A DNA stretch of 64,000 bases from Streptomyces spinoverrucosus (GTDB lineage: Bacteria; Actinomycetota; Actinomycetes; Streptomycetales; Streptomycetaceae), in assembly GCF_015712165.1 (NCBI RefSeq), contig NZ_JADPZX010000002.1, forward strand, positions 124,001-188,000, written 5' to 3'. This document shows, one piece after another, positions 17,428-26,178 of this stretch. Each line of letters begins with the position of its first letter. Positions within the stretch are counted from its first letter, which is position 1. The notes under the pieces were generated by a model, which had not been told where the DNA came from, did not search any database, and was given only the letters and a program-made list of their open reading frames with translations. The position numbers and the translations under genes are program-made.

Positions 17428-18633
17428 ATGCAGGCGACTTCCCCTCCTGAGGCCTTCCCGGCGCAGACGCCCGCCGTCGCTCAGGTCTTCACCACGGTGC
17501 TCTCGCACGGCCCCCTGACCCGTTCCGCGGTGGCCGAGCGCACCGGGCTGTCCGCCGCGGCGGTGACCAAGGCGGTACGGCCGCTGATCGAGGCCGGGTA
17601 TCTCGTGGAGGACACCGACGACGCCCGCCGCGCCCTGGGGCGGCCGGCCAATCCGGTGCGGGTCGACGGAGGCCGTGCGCTGTTCATCGGCGTCAAGGCG
17701 ACCGGGGACGAACTCATCGGTGTGCTCACCGACCTGTGCTGCCGCATCCGCGTGGCCCGGCACCTGCCGCTGACGGACCCGGCCCCGGCAGCGGTACTCG
17801 CCGCGCTGACGGAACTCGTGCGGGAACTGCTCACCGAGGCCGAGGGCTTCGGTGTCCCGGTACTCGGTCTCGGCCTCGCCGTCTCCGGCGACGTGGACCG
17901 CGCCGAAGGCATCGTCCGCTACTCGCCGTTCCTTGAGTGGCGCGACGTGGCGCTCGGCGAACTCGCCAACACGACCACCGGGTTGCCGGTCACCGTGGAG
18001 AACGACGTGCGGGCCCTGACGGTCGCCGAGCAGTGGTTCGGCGCCGGTGTGGGGCTGTCCGACTTCGCGCTGGTCACCGTCGGCGCGGGCATCGGCTGCG
18101 GACTCGTGGTCCACGGGCGGGTTGTCGCCGGGGCGCACGGGGTGGCCGGCGAGATCGGGCATGTCGCCATCGATCCGGCCGGCCCGATGTGCCGGTGCGG
18201 CAACCGGGGCTGTGTGGAGGCGATCGCGGCCGACCAGGCCATCCTCGCCCGTATCACCGAGACGACGGGGGCCGCGGTCACCGACACCGCCCACGCCGTG
18301 GACCTCGCCCACCGGGGACACCCGGGAGTACGGGAGGTCTATGCCGCCGCCGGCGAGGCGATCGGCCGCGGCATCGCCACCGTCGCCAATCTGTTCGGGC
18401 CCGAGCGAGTGATCATCTCCGGGGAGGGCCTGGCCGCCTACGACCTGTTCGCCGAGCAGATCCGCGACACCTTCGCCGCGTACGCGTTCGGCTCCGCCGC
18501 GCAGTGCGACGTGCAGACCCGCCCGCTGCCCTTCGAGGAGTGGGCCCGCGGGGCAGCCGCCACCGCGATCCAGAGCTTCATCAGATCCGACACCCACCAG
18601 CAGCGCACCAACGGCGCTGCCGCGCGCGCCTAG
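17428..18633 (+). CDS. ROK-family transcriptional regulator
   Basis: 401 aa. N-terminal MarR-like winged helix at residues about 12-75 (GPLTRSAVAERTGLSAAAVTKAVRPL) followed by a ROK/ASKHA sugar-binding domain with the zinc motif CRCGNRGCVEA (about residues 255-265), VTVGAGIGCGLV and AGEIGHVAID. Such proteins repress sugar operons until the sugar binds. It heads an operon with an importer and three exported enzymes and faces the GH36 gene, so galactose or an alpha-galactoside is the likely ligand. The frame stays open upstream to 17323, but the first credible start is the ATG at 17428. Confidence 0.9.
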   Translation: MQATSPPEAFPAQTPAVAQVFTTVLSHGPLTRSAVAERTGLSAAAVTKAVRPLIEAGYLVEDTDDARRALGRPANPVRVDGGRALFIGVKATGDELIGVLTDLCCRIRVARHLPLTDPAPAAVLAALTELVRELLTEAEGFGVPVLGLGLAVSGDVDRAEGIVRYSPFLEWRDVALGELANTTTGLPVTVENDVRALTVAEQWFGAGVGLSDFALVTVGAGIGCGLVVHGRVVAGAHGVAGEIGHVAIDPAGPMCRCGNRGCVEAIAADQAILARITETTGAAVTDTAHAVDLAHRGHPGVREVYAAAGEAIGRGIATVANLFGPERVIISGEGLAAYDLFAEQIRDTFAAYAFGSAAQCDVQTRPLPFEEWARGAAATAIQSFIRSDTHQQRTNGAAARA

Positions 18634-18659
18634 CGACGCACGAGCACGAGGAGCGACGA

Positions 18660-19973
18660 ATGACGCAGCACAGCAGCTTCCCCCTGGCTGCGCGGAGCCC
18701 CGGCCGGCGCCGAGTGGTCGGCGGACTGTTCGGCCTGTCCGCGGCGGCCCTGGCCGCTCCCGTCCTCACCGCCTGCGGCGGGGGCCCGGGGGGCGACCCC
18801 AAGACGGTCACGTTCGGCTCCAACGGCGCCGACGCCACGCCCAAGAAGGCGTACGCGGCCGTGACCAAGGCGTTCACCGAGGACTCCGGCCTGACGGTGA
18901 AGACCAACACGGTCGACCACGACACCTTCCAGACGAGCATCACCAGCTATCTCCAGGGCACCCCGGACGACGTGTTCACCTGGTTCGCGGGCTACCGCAT
19001 GCAGTACTTCGCGAAGAAGGGGCTCGCGAGTCCCGTCGACGACGTCTGGGACGTCATCGGCGGCGGCTTCAGCGAAGCGGCCAAGCAGCTCTCGCGCGGT
19101 GAGGACGGCAAGTACTACTTCGTCCCGCTCTACAACTACCCCTGGGCGGTGTTCTACCGTAAGAGCCTCTTCCAGGACCGCGGGTACGAAGTCCCCGCCA
19201 CGTGGGACGACTTCATCGCGCTCGCCAAGCGCATGAAGAAGGACGGACTCTCCCCGGTCACCGCGGGCTACGGCGGCGGTGACAGCTGGTCCGTCCTCGG
19301 CGCCTTCGACTATCTCGACCTGCGCGCCAACGGCTACGACTTCCACATGCAGCTCATGCGCGGCGAGGTCGCCTGGACCGACAAGCGCGCCGTGCGCGTC
19401 CTCGACCTGTGGCGCGAGCTGACCCCCTACTACCAGACGGGCGGCGGCGGCCGGTCCTGGCAGGACGCCGCCCAGTCGCTCATCGACAAGAAGTCGGGCA
19501 TGGCGGTCATCGGCCTGTTCATCGGCCAGCAGATCACCGACGAGGCGATACGCGAGGACATCGACTTCTTCCCCTTCCCCGAGATCGACAGTGCCCACGG
19601 CCTGGACGCCGTCGAGGCGCCCACCGACGGCTTCATGCTGAGCCGGAAGCCGAAGAACGAGGACGGCGCGAAGAAGTTCCTGGAGTTCCTGGGCGGCGCC
19701 CGGGCCGAGGAGCTGTACATGGGCGTGGACCCGAGCAACCTCGCCGCCAACGACCAGGCGAAGACCGACTCGTACAACGCCCTGCAGACCAAGTCGGCCG
19801 AACTCATCGGCTCCGCCAAGCACATCAGCCAGTTCGCCGACCGGGACAGCGACCCCGGCTTCATCTCCACCGTCGTCCTGCCCGGCCTGGTCGAGTGGCT
19901 CGGCCACCCCGACGACGGCACCGCGACCCTCAAGAAGATCGAGTCCCAGCGCTCACGCTTCTTCACCTCCTGA
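18660..19973 (+). CDS. Lipoprotein oligosaccharide-binding protein (CUT1 ABC importer)
   Basis: 437 aa, extracellular solute-binding protein family 1. The signal peptide carries a twin-arginine stretch (GRRRVVGG) and lipobox LTAC (Cys at about residue 40), suggesting a Tat-exported lipoprotein as for other Streptomyces sugar-binding proteins. Mature features: DVFTWFAGYRMQYFAKKGL, YNYPWAVFYRK (typical ligand-hinge segment) and PTDGFMLSRKPKN. Start chosen at the ATG 27 nt after the ROK stop with GAGGAG upstream. Captures oligosaccharides released outside. Confidence 0.9.
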   Translation: MTQHSSFPLAARSPGRRRVVGGLFGLSAAALAAPVLTACGGGPGGDPKTVTFGSNGADATPKKAYAAVTKAFTEDSGLTVKTNTVDHDTFQTSITSYLQGTPDDVFTWFAGYRMQYFAKKGLASPVDDVWDVIGGGFSEAAKQLSRGEDGKYYFVPLYNYPWAVFYRKSLFQDRGYEVPATWDDFIALAKRMKKDGLSPVTAGYGGGDSWSVLGAFDYLDLRANGYDFHMQLMRGEVAWTDKRAVRVLDLWRELTPYYQTGGGGRSWQDAAQSLIDKKSGMAVIGLFIGQQITDEAIREDIDFFPFPEIDSAHGLDAVEAPTDGFMLSRKPKNEDGAKKFLEFLGGARAEELYMGVDPSNLAANDQAKTDSYNALQTKSAELIGSAKHISQFADRDSDPGFISTVVLPGLVEWLGHPDDGTATLKKIESQRSRFFTS

Positions 19974-20009
19974 CCGGGACCGGAAAGGTCCTGACCGGGA
20001 CCGGAAAGG
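19970..20009 (+). repeat. Tandem direct repeat duplicating a ribosome-binding site
   Basis: Two copies of CTGACCGGGACCGGAAAGG (19970-19988 and 19991-20009) spaced 21 nt start to start. The first copy includes the TGA stop of the binding-protein gene; the GGAAAGG of the second copy lies 10 nt before the GTG of the permease and is its likely ribosome-binding site. Confidence 0.85.
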
Positions 20010-20019
20010 CCTGCGCACC

Positions 20020-20931
20020 GTGTCCTCCGCGACCTCCCCCGGACGGCTGAGCCGGGGCGACCGTCTCTTCCTGACGCTCGTCATCGGACTGCCGCTGCTC
20101 GCCCTGCTCGTCTTCGTCTGGCTGCCCGCCCTCGCCTCGATCGCCCTGTCGTTCACCACCTGGGACGGCATCGACCTGTCCGACATCCACTGGACGGGCC
20201 TGGAGAACTACGCCCAGATCTTCACCAACTACCCGCCGTTCTGGCCGGCCGTCCAGCACAACGTGATCTGGCTGCTGTTCACGGCACTGCTGCCGACGCC
20301 GTTCGGGATCTTCCTGGCGTACCAGCTCGACAGGAAGATCCGGTTCACCAGGGTCTACCAGACCGCGATCTTTCTGCCGATGGTGCTGTCCCTGGCCGTG
20401 GTCGGCTTCATCTGGGAGATCATCTACAACCCCGACACCGGGCTGCTCAACAGCGTCCTCGGTGCCGCCGGGGCCGGTGGCCACATCGACTGGCTCGGCA
20501 ACCCCGACCTGAACCTGTGGGCCGTACTCATCGCCTCGGCCTGGCGGCACACCGGCTACATCATGATCCTCTACCTGGCGGGGCTGAAGAGCGTCGACCC
20601 GGCCCTGCGGGAGGCCGCCGCCCTCGACGGCGCAGGCGGTCGCCAGACCTTCCTCAAGGTGATCTTCCCCGCGCTGAAGCCGGTCAACGTCATCATCCTC
20701 GTCGTCACGGTGATGGAGTCGCTGCGCGCCTTCGACATCGTCTACGTCCTCGGCGGCGGGACCGGCAGCAAACCGGGCATGGAACTGCTCTCCCTGCTGA
20801 TCACCGACAACATCGTCGGCGAGGCCGGCCACATCGGCTACGGCTCCGCCCTCGCCGTGATCCTGCTGCTCGTGTCGCTCGCCGCGATCGGCACCTTCCT
20901 CGTGCAGACCTTCCGGAAGGAGGACCGGTGA
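20020..20931 (+). CDS. Oligosaccharide ABC transporter permease (MalF-like)
   Basis: 303 aa from a GTG. Six membrane helices; the cytoplasmic EAA loop that docks the ATPase reads REAAALDGAGGRQTFLKVIFPAL (about residue 203). Works with the next gene. No ATPase gene is present in this operon; CUT1 importers of Streptomyces commonly share the MsiK ATPase encoded elsewhere, which is the likely energy source here. Confidence 0.92.
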   Translation: MSSATSPGRLSRGDRLFLTLVIGLPLLALLVFVWLPALASIALSFTTWDGIDLSDIHWTGLENYAQIFTNYPPFWPAVQHNVIWLLFTALLPTPFGIFLAYQLDRKIRFTRVYQTAIFLPMVLSLAVVGFIWEIIYNPDTGLLNSVLGAAGAGGHIDWLGNPDLNLWAVLIASAWRHTGYIMILYLAGLKSVDPALREAAALDGAGGRQTFLKVIFPALKPVNVIILVVTVMESLRAFDIVYVLGGGTGSKPGMELLSLLITDNIVGEAGHIGYGSALAVILLLVSLAAIGTFLVQTFRKEDR

Positions 20932-21854
20932 CCACCACCGTCGAGCGGCCCGCCTCCCGCACCGGGACCGGACGCCGCCGGCCGCCGAAGAGCGGACCGA
21001 AGCGCCCGCCGAGCACCATCGGACGGCACGTGCTGCTCGGCGGTATCGCCCTGCTGTGGCTCGTCCCGCTGCTGTGGGCCGTGTACACCTCGCTCAGGTC
21101 GTACGAGGACACCGCGAGCAACGGCTACTTCTCCCTGCCGCGCAGCTTCGGCCTGGACAACTTCACCGACGCCTGGACCCAGTCCGGCATGCCGCACTTC
21201 TTCTGGAACTCGGTCCTCATCACCGTCCCCGCGGTGCTCGGCACCCTGCTGTTCTCCGCGGCCGTCGCGTTCTTCGTCTCCCGCTTCGACTTCCGCTTCA
21301 ACCTCGCCCTGCTGATGCTGTTCACCGCAGGCAACCTGCTGCCCGCCCAGGTGCTCATCACCCCGCTGTACCGGCTGTATCTGCTGATCCCGCTGCCGTG
21401 GTGGATGAGCGACTCGATGCTGCTGTACGACTCGATGTGGGGCCTCATCGCGATCCACATCGCGTACCAGTGCGGCTTCTGCACCTTCGTCCTCAGCAAC
21501 TACATGAAGACGATCCCGAAGGAGATCACCGAGGCCGCGCAGGTCGACGGCGCCCCGGTGTGGCGGCAGTTCTTCCAGATCATCCTGCCGCTGTGCCGGC
21601 CGGCCTTCGCCGCGCTGGCCACGCTGGAGTCCATCTGGATCTACAACGACTTCTTCTGGCCGCTCACCCTCGTCGACACCGGCGACAAGCGGCCCATCAC
21701 CTCCGCGCTCGCCAACCTCCAGGGCGCCTACTTCACCAACCCCAACCTGATCGCGGCCGGCGCCCTGATGACCGCGATCCCCACGCTGCTGGTCTACTTC
21801 GCGCTCCAGCGCCAGTTCATCAGCGGGCTCACCATCGGCTCGAGCAAGGGCTGA
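20928..21854 (+). CDS. Oligosaccharide ABC transporter permease (MalG-like)
   Basis: 308 aa; the GTG overlaps the previous stop (GTGA). Basic, Pro-rich cytoplasmic head (RRRPPKSGPKRPP), then six membrane helices and the EAA loop TEAAQVDGAPVWRQFFQIILPL (about residue 200). C-terminus QRQFISGLTIGSSKG is the classic MalG ending. Pairs with the MalF-like subunit. Confidence 0.93.
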   Translation: MTTTVERPASRTGTGRRRPPKSGPKRPPSTIGRHVLLGGIALLWLVPLLWAVYTSLRSYEDTASNGYFSLPRSFGLDNFTDAWTQSGMPHFFWNSVLITVPAVLGTLLFSAAVAFFVSRFDFRFNLALLMLFTAGNLLPAQVLITPLYRLYLLIPLPWWMSDSMLLYDSMWGLIAIHIAYQCGFCTFVLSNYMKTIPKEITEAAQVDGAPVWRQFFQIILPLCRPAFAALATLESIWIYNDFFWPLTLVDTGDKRPITSALANLQGAYFTNPNLIAAGALMTAIPTLLVYFALQRQFISGLTIGSSKG

Positions 21855-21901
21855 GCCGCCCTCGTATCCCTCGCCGCACCGAACAACAGGAGGCACGACC
21901 C

Positions 21902-23713
21902 ATGCGGTCATCCTCGTACTCCGTCCTGCCCGGACGACGGTTGAGAACAGTCGTCGTCCTGGCCCTCACCGCGGGACTCGCGACGGCCGTCCCCGCCGCG
22001 CAGGCCGAGCCCACCGCGTCCCCGGCCGCCACGACCACCCCCGTGGCCGCCAAGCCCTATATGGGCTGGACCAGTTGGACCATGCAGTCGTCGAAGTACC
22101 CGGGCCTCAACCCGAAGGGCGACTACAGCTACCTGTCCGAGGCGAACGTCATCAAGCAGACCGACGCCATGGCGGCCAAGCTGAAGAAGTACGGCTACGA
22201 GTACATCAACATCGACGCCGGCTGGTGGATGGACTGGTCCTGGAAGTCGCAGTTCGACCAGTACGGCCGGCAGAAGGCCGACCCGGAGCGCTTCCCCAGC
22301 GGCATGAAGGCCGTCGCCGACCGCATCCACGCCAAGGGCCTCAAGGCCGGCATCTACCTGCCGGTCGGCCTGGAGAAGGGGGCGTACAACGACGGCAAGA
22401 ACCCGATCTGGAACGCCGAGGGCTGTACCACCGCCGACATCGTCTACGACGACCTGCGCACCACCAACGGCTGGGACAGCGCCTACAAGATCGACTTCTC
22501 TGATCCCTGCGCCCAGAAGTACATCGACTCCCAGGCGCAGATGTTCGCCGACTGGGGCTACGACTTCCTGAAGCTCGACGGCGTCGGCCCCGGCTCCTTC
22601 AAGAGCGGCGACAACTACAACAACGTCGCCGACGTGGCCGCCTGGCAGAAGGCCATCGCCACCGCGGGCCGCCCGATCCACCTGGAGCTGTCCTGGTCGC
22701 TCGCCTACAGCCACGTCGAGGACTGGAAGAAGTACTCCAACGGCTGGCGCATAGACACCGACGTCGAGTGCTACTGCAACACCCTGGTCACCTGGGAGAA
22801 CTCGGTCGACGACCGCTGGGACGACGCCCCGGCCTGGACCGACCACGCCGGCCCCGGCGGCTGGAACGACCTCGACTCCCTCAACGTCGGCAACGGTGAG
22901 ATGGACGGCCTGACCAAGGCCGAGCGGCAGAGCTACGCCACCCTGTGGGCGATCGCCAAGTCCCCGCTGTTCACCGGCGACGACCTCACCGAGCTCGACT
23001 CCTACGGCCTGTCGCTGCTGACCAACCGCGAGGTCATCGCGATCAACCAGCAGGACAACACCAGGCCCGCCGAGCCGGTCACCTCCGCCAACCCGCAGCA
23101 GGTGTGGGCGGCGAAGAACCCCAACGGCACCTACACCGTCGCGCTGTTCAACCTCGCCGACGCGCCCGCCTCGGTCACCGCGAACTGGTCGACCCTCGGC
23201 TTCACGGGCAAGGCCTCGGTGCGCGACAACTGGAACAAGGAGAACCTCGGCTCCTACACGGACAAGATCACCCAGGCGCTGCCCGCGCACGGCTCCCGGC
23301 TGTTCACCGTCACCCCGCGCGGCACGGCCCTGAAGTGGACCGGCTACGAGGCCGAGGCCGACACCAACACGCTGAGCGGCAATGCCTCCGTCGCCGACTG
23401 CTCCGCCTGCTCGGGCGGCAAGAAGGTCGGCAACCTCTACACCGGCGGCAAGCTGACCTTCAACGACATCACGGTCGCCAAGGCCGGCACCTACCAGGTC
23501 AGGGTCGCCTATGTCAGCGGTGACCCCCGCTCCATCGCCGTCTCGGCCAACGGCGGCGGTGGCACCTCGCACAAGTTCGCGTCCACGGGCGACTGGGGGA
23601 CGACGAACAGCGTCTACGTGCCGGTGAAGCTGAAGGCCGGGGCCAACACGATCACGTTCGACAGCGGGACCGGCTACGCGCCGGACATCGACCGGATCGA
23701 CGTACAGAAGTAG
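21902..23713 (+). CDS. Secreted GH27 alpha-galactosidase with C-terminal CBM35-like domain
   Basis: 603 aa, AGGAGG 8 nt before the ATG. Sec signal ending PAAQA (residue about 35). Barrel from PYMGWTSWT; INIDAGWW; nucleophile D226 in DFLKLDGVG; acid/base D287 in WRIDTDVE; then GGWNDLDSL. A beta-sandwich follows, and residues about 480-603 (EAEADTN, KVGNLYTGGKLTFNDI, YAPDIDRIDV) look like a CBM35/CBM6-type carbohydrate-binding module. Removes alpha-galactose from polysaccharides outside the cell, feeding the importer encoded just upstream. Some relatives are beta-L-arabinopyranosidases; the motif set does not separate the two. Confidence 0.88.
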   Translation: MRSSSYSVLPGRRLRTVVVLALTAGLATAVPAAQAEPTASPAATTTPVAAKPYMGWTSWTMQSSKYPGLNPKGDYSYLSEANVIKQTDAMAAKLKKYGYEYINIDAGWWMDWSWKSQFDQYGRQKADPERFPSGMKAVADRIHAKGLKAGIYLPVGLEKGAYNDGKNPIWNAEGCTTADIVYDDLRTTNGWDSAYKIDFSDPCAQKYIDSQAQMFADWGYDFLKLDGVGPGSFKSGDNYNNVADVAAWQKAIATAGRPIHLELSWSLAYSHVEDWKKYSNGWRIDTDVECYCNTLVTWENSVDDRWDDAPAWTDHAGPGGWNDLDSLNVGNGEMDGLTKAERQSYATLWAIAKSPLFTGDDLTELDSYGLSLLTNREVIAINQQDNTRPAEPVTSANPQQVWAAKNPNGTYTVALFNLADAPASVTANWSTLGFTGKASVRDNWNKENLGSYTDKITQALPAHGSRLFTVTPRGTALKWTGYEAEADTNTLSGNASVADCSACSGGKKVGNLYTGGKLTFNDITVAKAGTYQVRVAYVSGDPRSIAVSANGGGGTSHKFASTGDWGTTNSVYVPVKLKAGANTITFDSGTGYAPDIDRIDVQK

Positions 23714-23743
23714 CCCTTCCGATCTCCTTCCGTCCTCCCCGCC

Positions 23744-23775
23744 GGGGGCCCGGCCCCGCACCGGGCCGGGCCCCC
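23744..23775 (+). terminator. Strong GC hairpin between GH27 and GH95 genes
   Basis: 13-bp perfect stem GGGGGCCCGGCCC / GGGCCGGGCCCCC (23744-23756 and 23763-23775) with a 6-nt loop, 30 nt after the GH27 stop and 24 nt before the GH95 start. Could terminate or attenuate transcription, lowering expression of the last two genes. Confidence 0.65.
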
Positions 23776-23799
23776 GCCCCAGACGCATCCGGAGCCGCA

Positions 23800-26178
23800 A
23801 TGAACACCACCCCGAACGACCCGAGCAGAAGAACCGTCCTCTCCCTCGCCGGCACCGCCGGTCTCACGGCGGCCCTCGCCACGCTGCCCGCCTTCACCGC
23901 CTCCGCCGCTCCCGCCCGCCCCGCCGAGGACGCCGTGCTGCCCGCCGACGCCGCCAGGCAGCAGCTGTGGTGGCAGGCCCCCGGCGACGAGGGCTCGCTC
24001 ATCGAACAGGGACTCCCGATCGGCAACGGCCGCCTCGGAGCGCTCGCGAGCAACGACCCCGGCCGCGAACTGCTGATGATCACCGACCTCACGATGTGGA
24101 CCGGCGGTCTCAACGGCACCCTCGACAACGACGGCCAGTTCCCCTACGGCCGCGCCGACTTCGGTTCCTTCACGCTGCTCGCCAAGCTCGCCATCGACAT
24201 CCCCGACCACGACCTCGGCGCTGTCAACGGCTACCGCCGCACCCTCGACCTCGCCCAGTCCCTGGTCACCAGCTCCTACGTCCGCTCCGGCGTCACCTAC
24301 CGGCGCGAGATGTACGCGAGCCACCCCGACGACGTGATCGTCCTGCACTTCACCCAGAGCGGCGGCGGCCGCTACACCGGCTCGATCAGCCTCACCGGCA
24401 CCCACGGCGAGACCATCACCGCCGCCGAGTCGTTCGGCGCCACCCTCGCCAACGGCCTGCGCTACGGCGCCGCCGTCAAGGCCCGCGGCAACGGCGGCAA
24501 GGTCACCGTCAACGGCACCCGCATCGACTTCTCCGGCTGCAAGGAACTCACCGTCGTCGTCAGCGCCGGCACCAACTACGCACCCGACGTCGAGAAGAAC
24601 TACCGCAACCCCTCCCTCGACCCCGAGAAACTCGCCCGTACGAAGGTCCGCGACGCCCTCTCGGAATCGGCCGACTCCCTGCGCCGCACCCACATCGCCG
24701 ACTACCGCAAGCTCTACGGGCAGATGGACCTCTCGCTCGGCACGTCCTCGGCCGAACAGCGCGCACTCGACACCTGGGAGCGCCTGCACGCGCGCGACCG
24801 CGACGACGTACCCGATCCCGAACTGGAAGTCGCCTACCTGCAGTTCGGCCGCTACCTCACGATCTGCGGCTCCCGCGACAGCCTGCCCCTGAACCTTCAG
24901 GGCGTGTGGCTCGACGGCAACGATCCGGACTGGATGGGCGACTACCACACCGACGTCAACATCCAGATGAACTACTGGATGACCGACCGGGCCGGCCTCT
25001 CCCAGTGCTTCGACGCCTTCACCGACTACTGTCTCGACCAGCTCCCGTCCTGGACCGAGCTCACCCAGAAGCACTTCAACGACCCGCGCAACCGTTTCCG
25101 CAACTCCAGCGGCAAGATCGCCGGATGGACGGTCGCCTTCTCCACCAACATCTACGGCGGCCTCGGCTGGTGGTGGCACCCCGCGGGCAACGCCTGGCTG
25201 TGCCAGAGCCTGTGGGAGCACTACGAGTTCACCCAGTCCCGCACCCACCTCGCGAAGATCTACCCGCTGCTCAAGGGCGCCGTGGAGTTCTGGGAGTCGC
25301 GGCTGCTCACCACGACCCTGCCGGGGACCTCGCGGGAGGTCCTCATCGCGGACAGCGACTGGTCGCCGGAGCACGGCCCCCAGGACGCCAAGGGCATCAC
25401 GTACGACCAGGAACTGGTGTGGATGCTGTTCGGCTACTTCTGCATCGCGTCCGCCGAGCTGAAGCGTGACACCCGCTACGCGGACACCATCGCCGGCATG
25501 CGCAAGAAGCTGTACCTGCCGCAGGTCAGCCCCAAGACGGGCTGGCTGGAGGAGTGGATGTCGCCCGACAACCTCGGCGAGACCACCCACCGGCACCTGT
25601 CACCGCTGATCAACCTGTTCCCCGGCGACCGCATCCGCCCCGACGGCTCCACCCCCAAGGAGATCGTCGACGGCGCCACCGCGCTGCTCACCGCACGCGG
25701 CATGGAGAGCTTCGGCTGGGCCAACGCCTGGCGCAGCCTGTGCTGGGCCCGGCTCAAGGACGCCGACAAGGCCTACCAGCTGATCGTCAACAACCTCCGC
25801 CCGTCCGTCGGCGGCAGCAACGGCACGGCGTTCAACCTCTTCGACATCTACGAGGTGGAGAAGGGCCGCGGCATCTTCCAGGCAGAGGCCAACTGGGGCA
25901 CCCCCGCGGCCATGCTGGAGATGCTGCTGTACTCCCGCCCCGGCCATCTGGAGCTGCTCCCGGCGCTTCCGGGCGCCTGGGCCGAGTCCGGTTCCGTCAC
26001 CGGCGTCGGGGCGCGCGGCGGCTTTGTCGTCGACCTGCGCTGGAAGGACGGCAAGCCGACCTCGGTGAAGATCCGCAGCGTGGGCGGACGTACGACCGCC
26101 GTCGAGTTCGCGAGCCGCACCCGCACCGTCACGCTCAAGCCCGGCGGGTCCGTCACCCTGAAGGACTTCGACCGGTGA
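23800..26178 (+). CDS. Exported GH95-family alpha-L-fucosidase (or alpha-L-galactosidase)
   Basis: 792 aa with a Tat signal (SRRTVLSLAGTAGL, cleavage near residue 40). N-terminal GH95 hallmark QLWWQAPGDEGSLIEQGLPIGNGRLGAL..., then WTGGLNG; the (alpha/alpha)6 barrel part contains NLQGVWLDGNDPDWMGDYHTDVNIQMNYW, where family catalytic Asn/Asp residues lie, and later WSPEHGPQDAKGITYDQELVW and NLRPSVGGSNGTAFNLFDIYEVEKGRG. GH95 enzymes remove alpha-1,2-L-fucose or L-galactose from xyloglucan-type side chains. The released sugar could enter by the rhamnose/fucose-type importer at 9007-14869; this link is inference. Confidence 0.85.
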   Translation: MNTTPNDPSRRTVLSLAGTAGLTAALATLPAFTASAAPARPAEDAVLPADAARQQLWWQAPGDEGSLIEQGLPIGNGRLGALASNDPGRELLMITDLTMWTGGLNGTLDNDGQFPYGRADFGSFTLLAKLAIDIPDHDLGAVNGYRRTLDLAQSLVTSSYVRSGVTYRREMYASHPDDVIVLHFTQSGGGRYTGSISLTGTHGETITAAESFGATLANGLRYGAAVKARGNGGKVTVNGTRIDFSGCKELTVVVSAGTNYAPDVEKNYRNPSLDPEKLARTKVRDALSESADSLRRTHIADYRKLYGQMDLSLGTSSAEQRALDTWERLHARDRDDVPDPELEVAYLQFGRYLTICGSRDSLPLNLQGVWLDGNDPDWMGDYHTDVNIQMNYWMTDRAGLSQCFDAFTDYCLDQLPSWTELTQKHFNDPRNRFRNSSGKIAGWTVAFSTNIYGGLGWWWHPAGNAWLCQSLWEHYEFTQSRTHLAKIYPLLKGAVEFWESRLLTTTLPGTSREVLIADSDWSPEHGPQDAKGITYDQELVWMLFGYFCIASAELKRDTRYADTIAGMRKKLYLPQVSPKTGWLEEWMSPDNLGETTHRHLSPLINLFPGDRIRPDGSTPKEIVDGATALLTARGMESFGWANAWRSLCWARLKDADKAYQLIVNNLRPSVGGSNGTAFNLFDIYEVEKGRGIFQAEANWGTPAAMLEMLLYSRPGHLELLPALPGAWAESGSVTGVGARGGFVVDLRWKDGKPTSVKIRSVGGRTTAVEFASRTRTVTLKPGGSVTLKDFDR

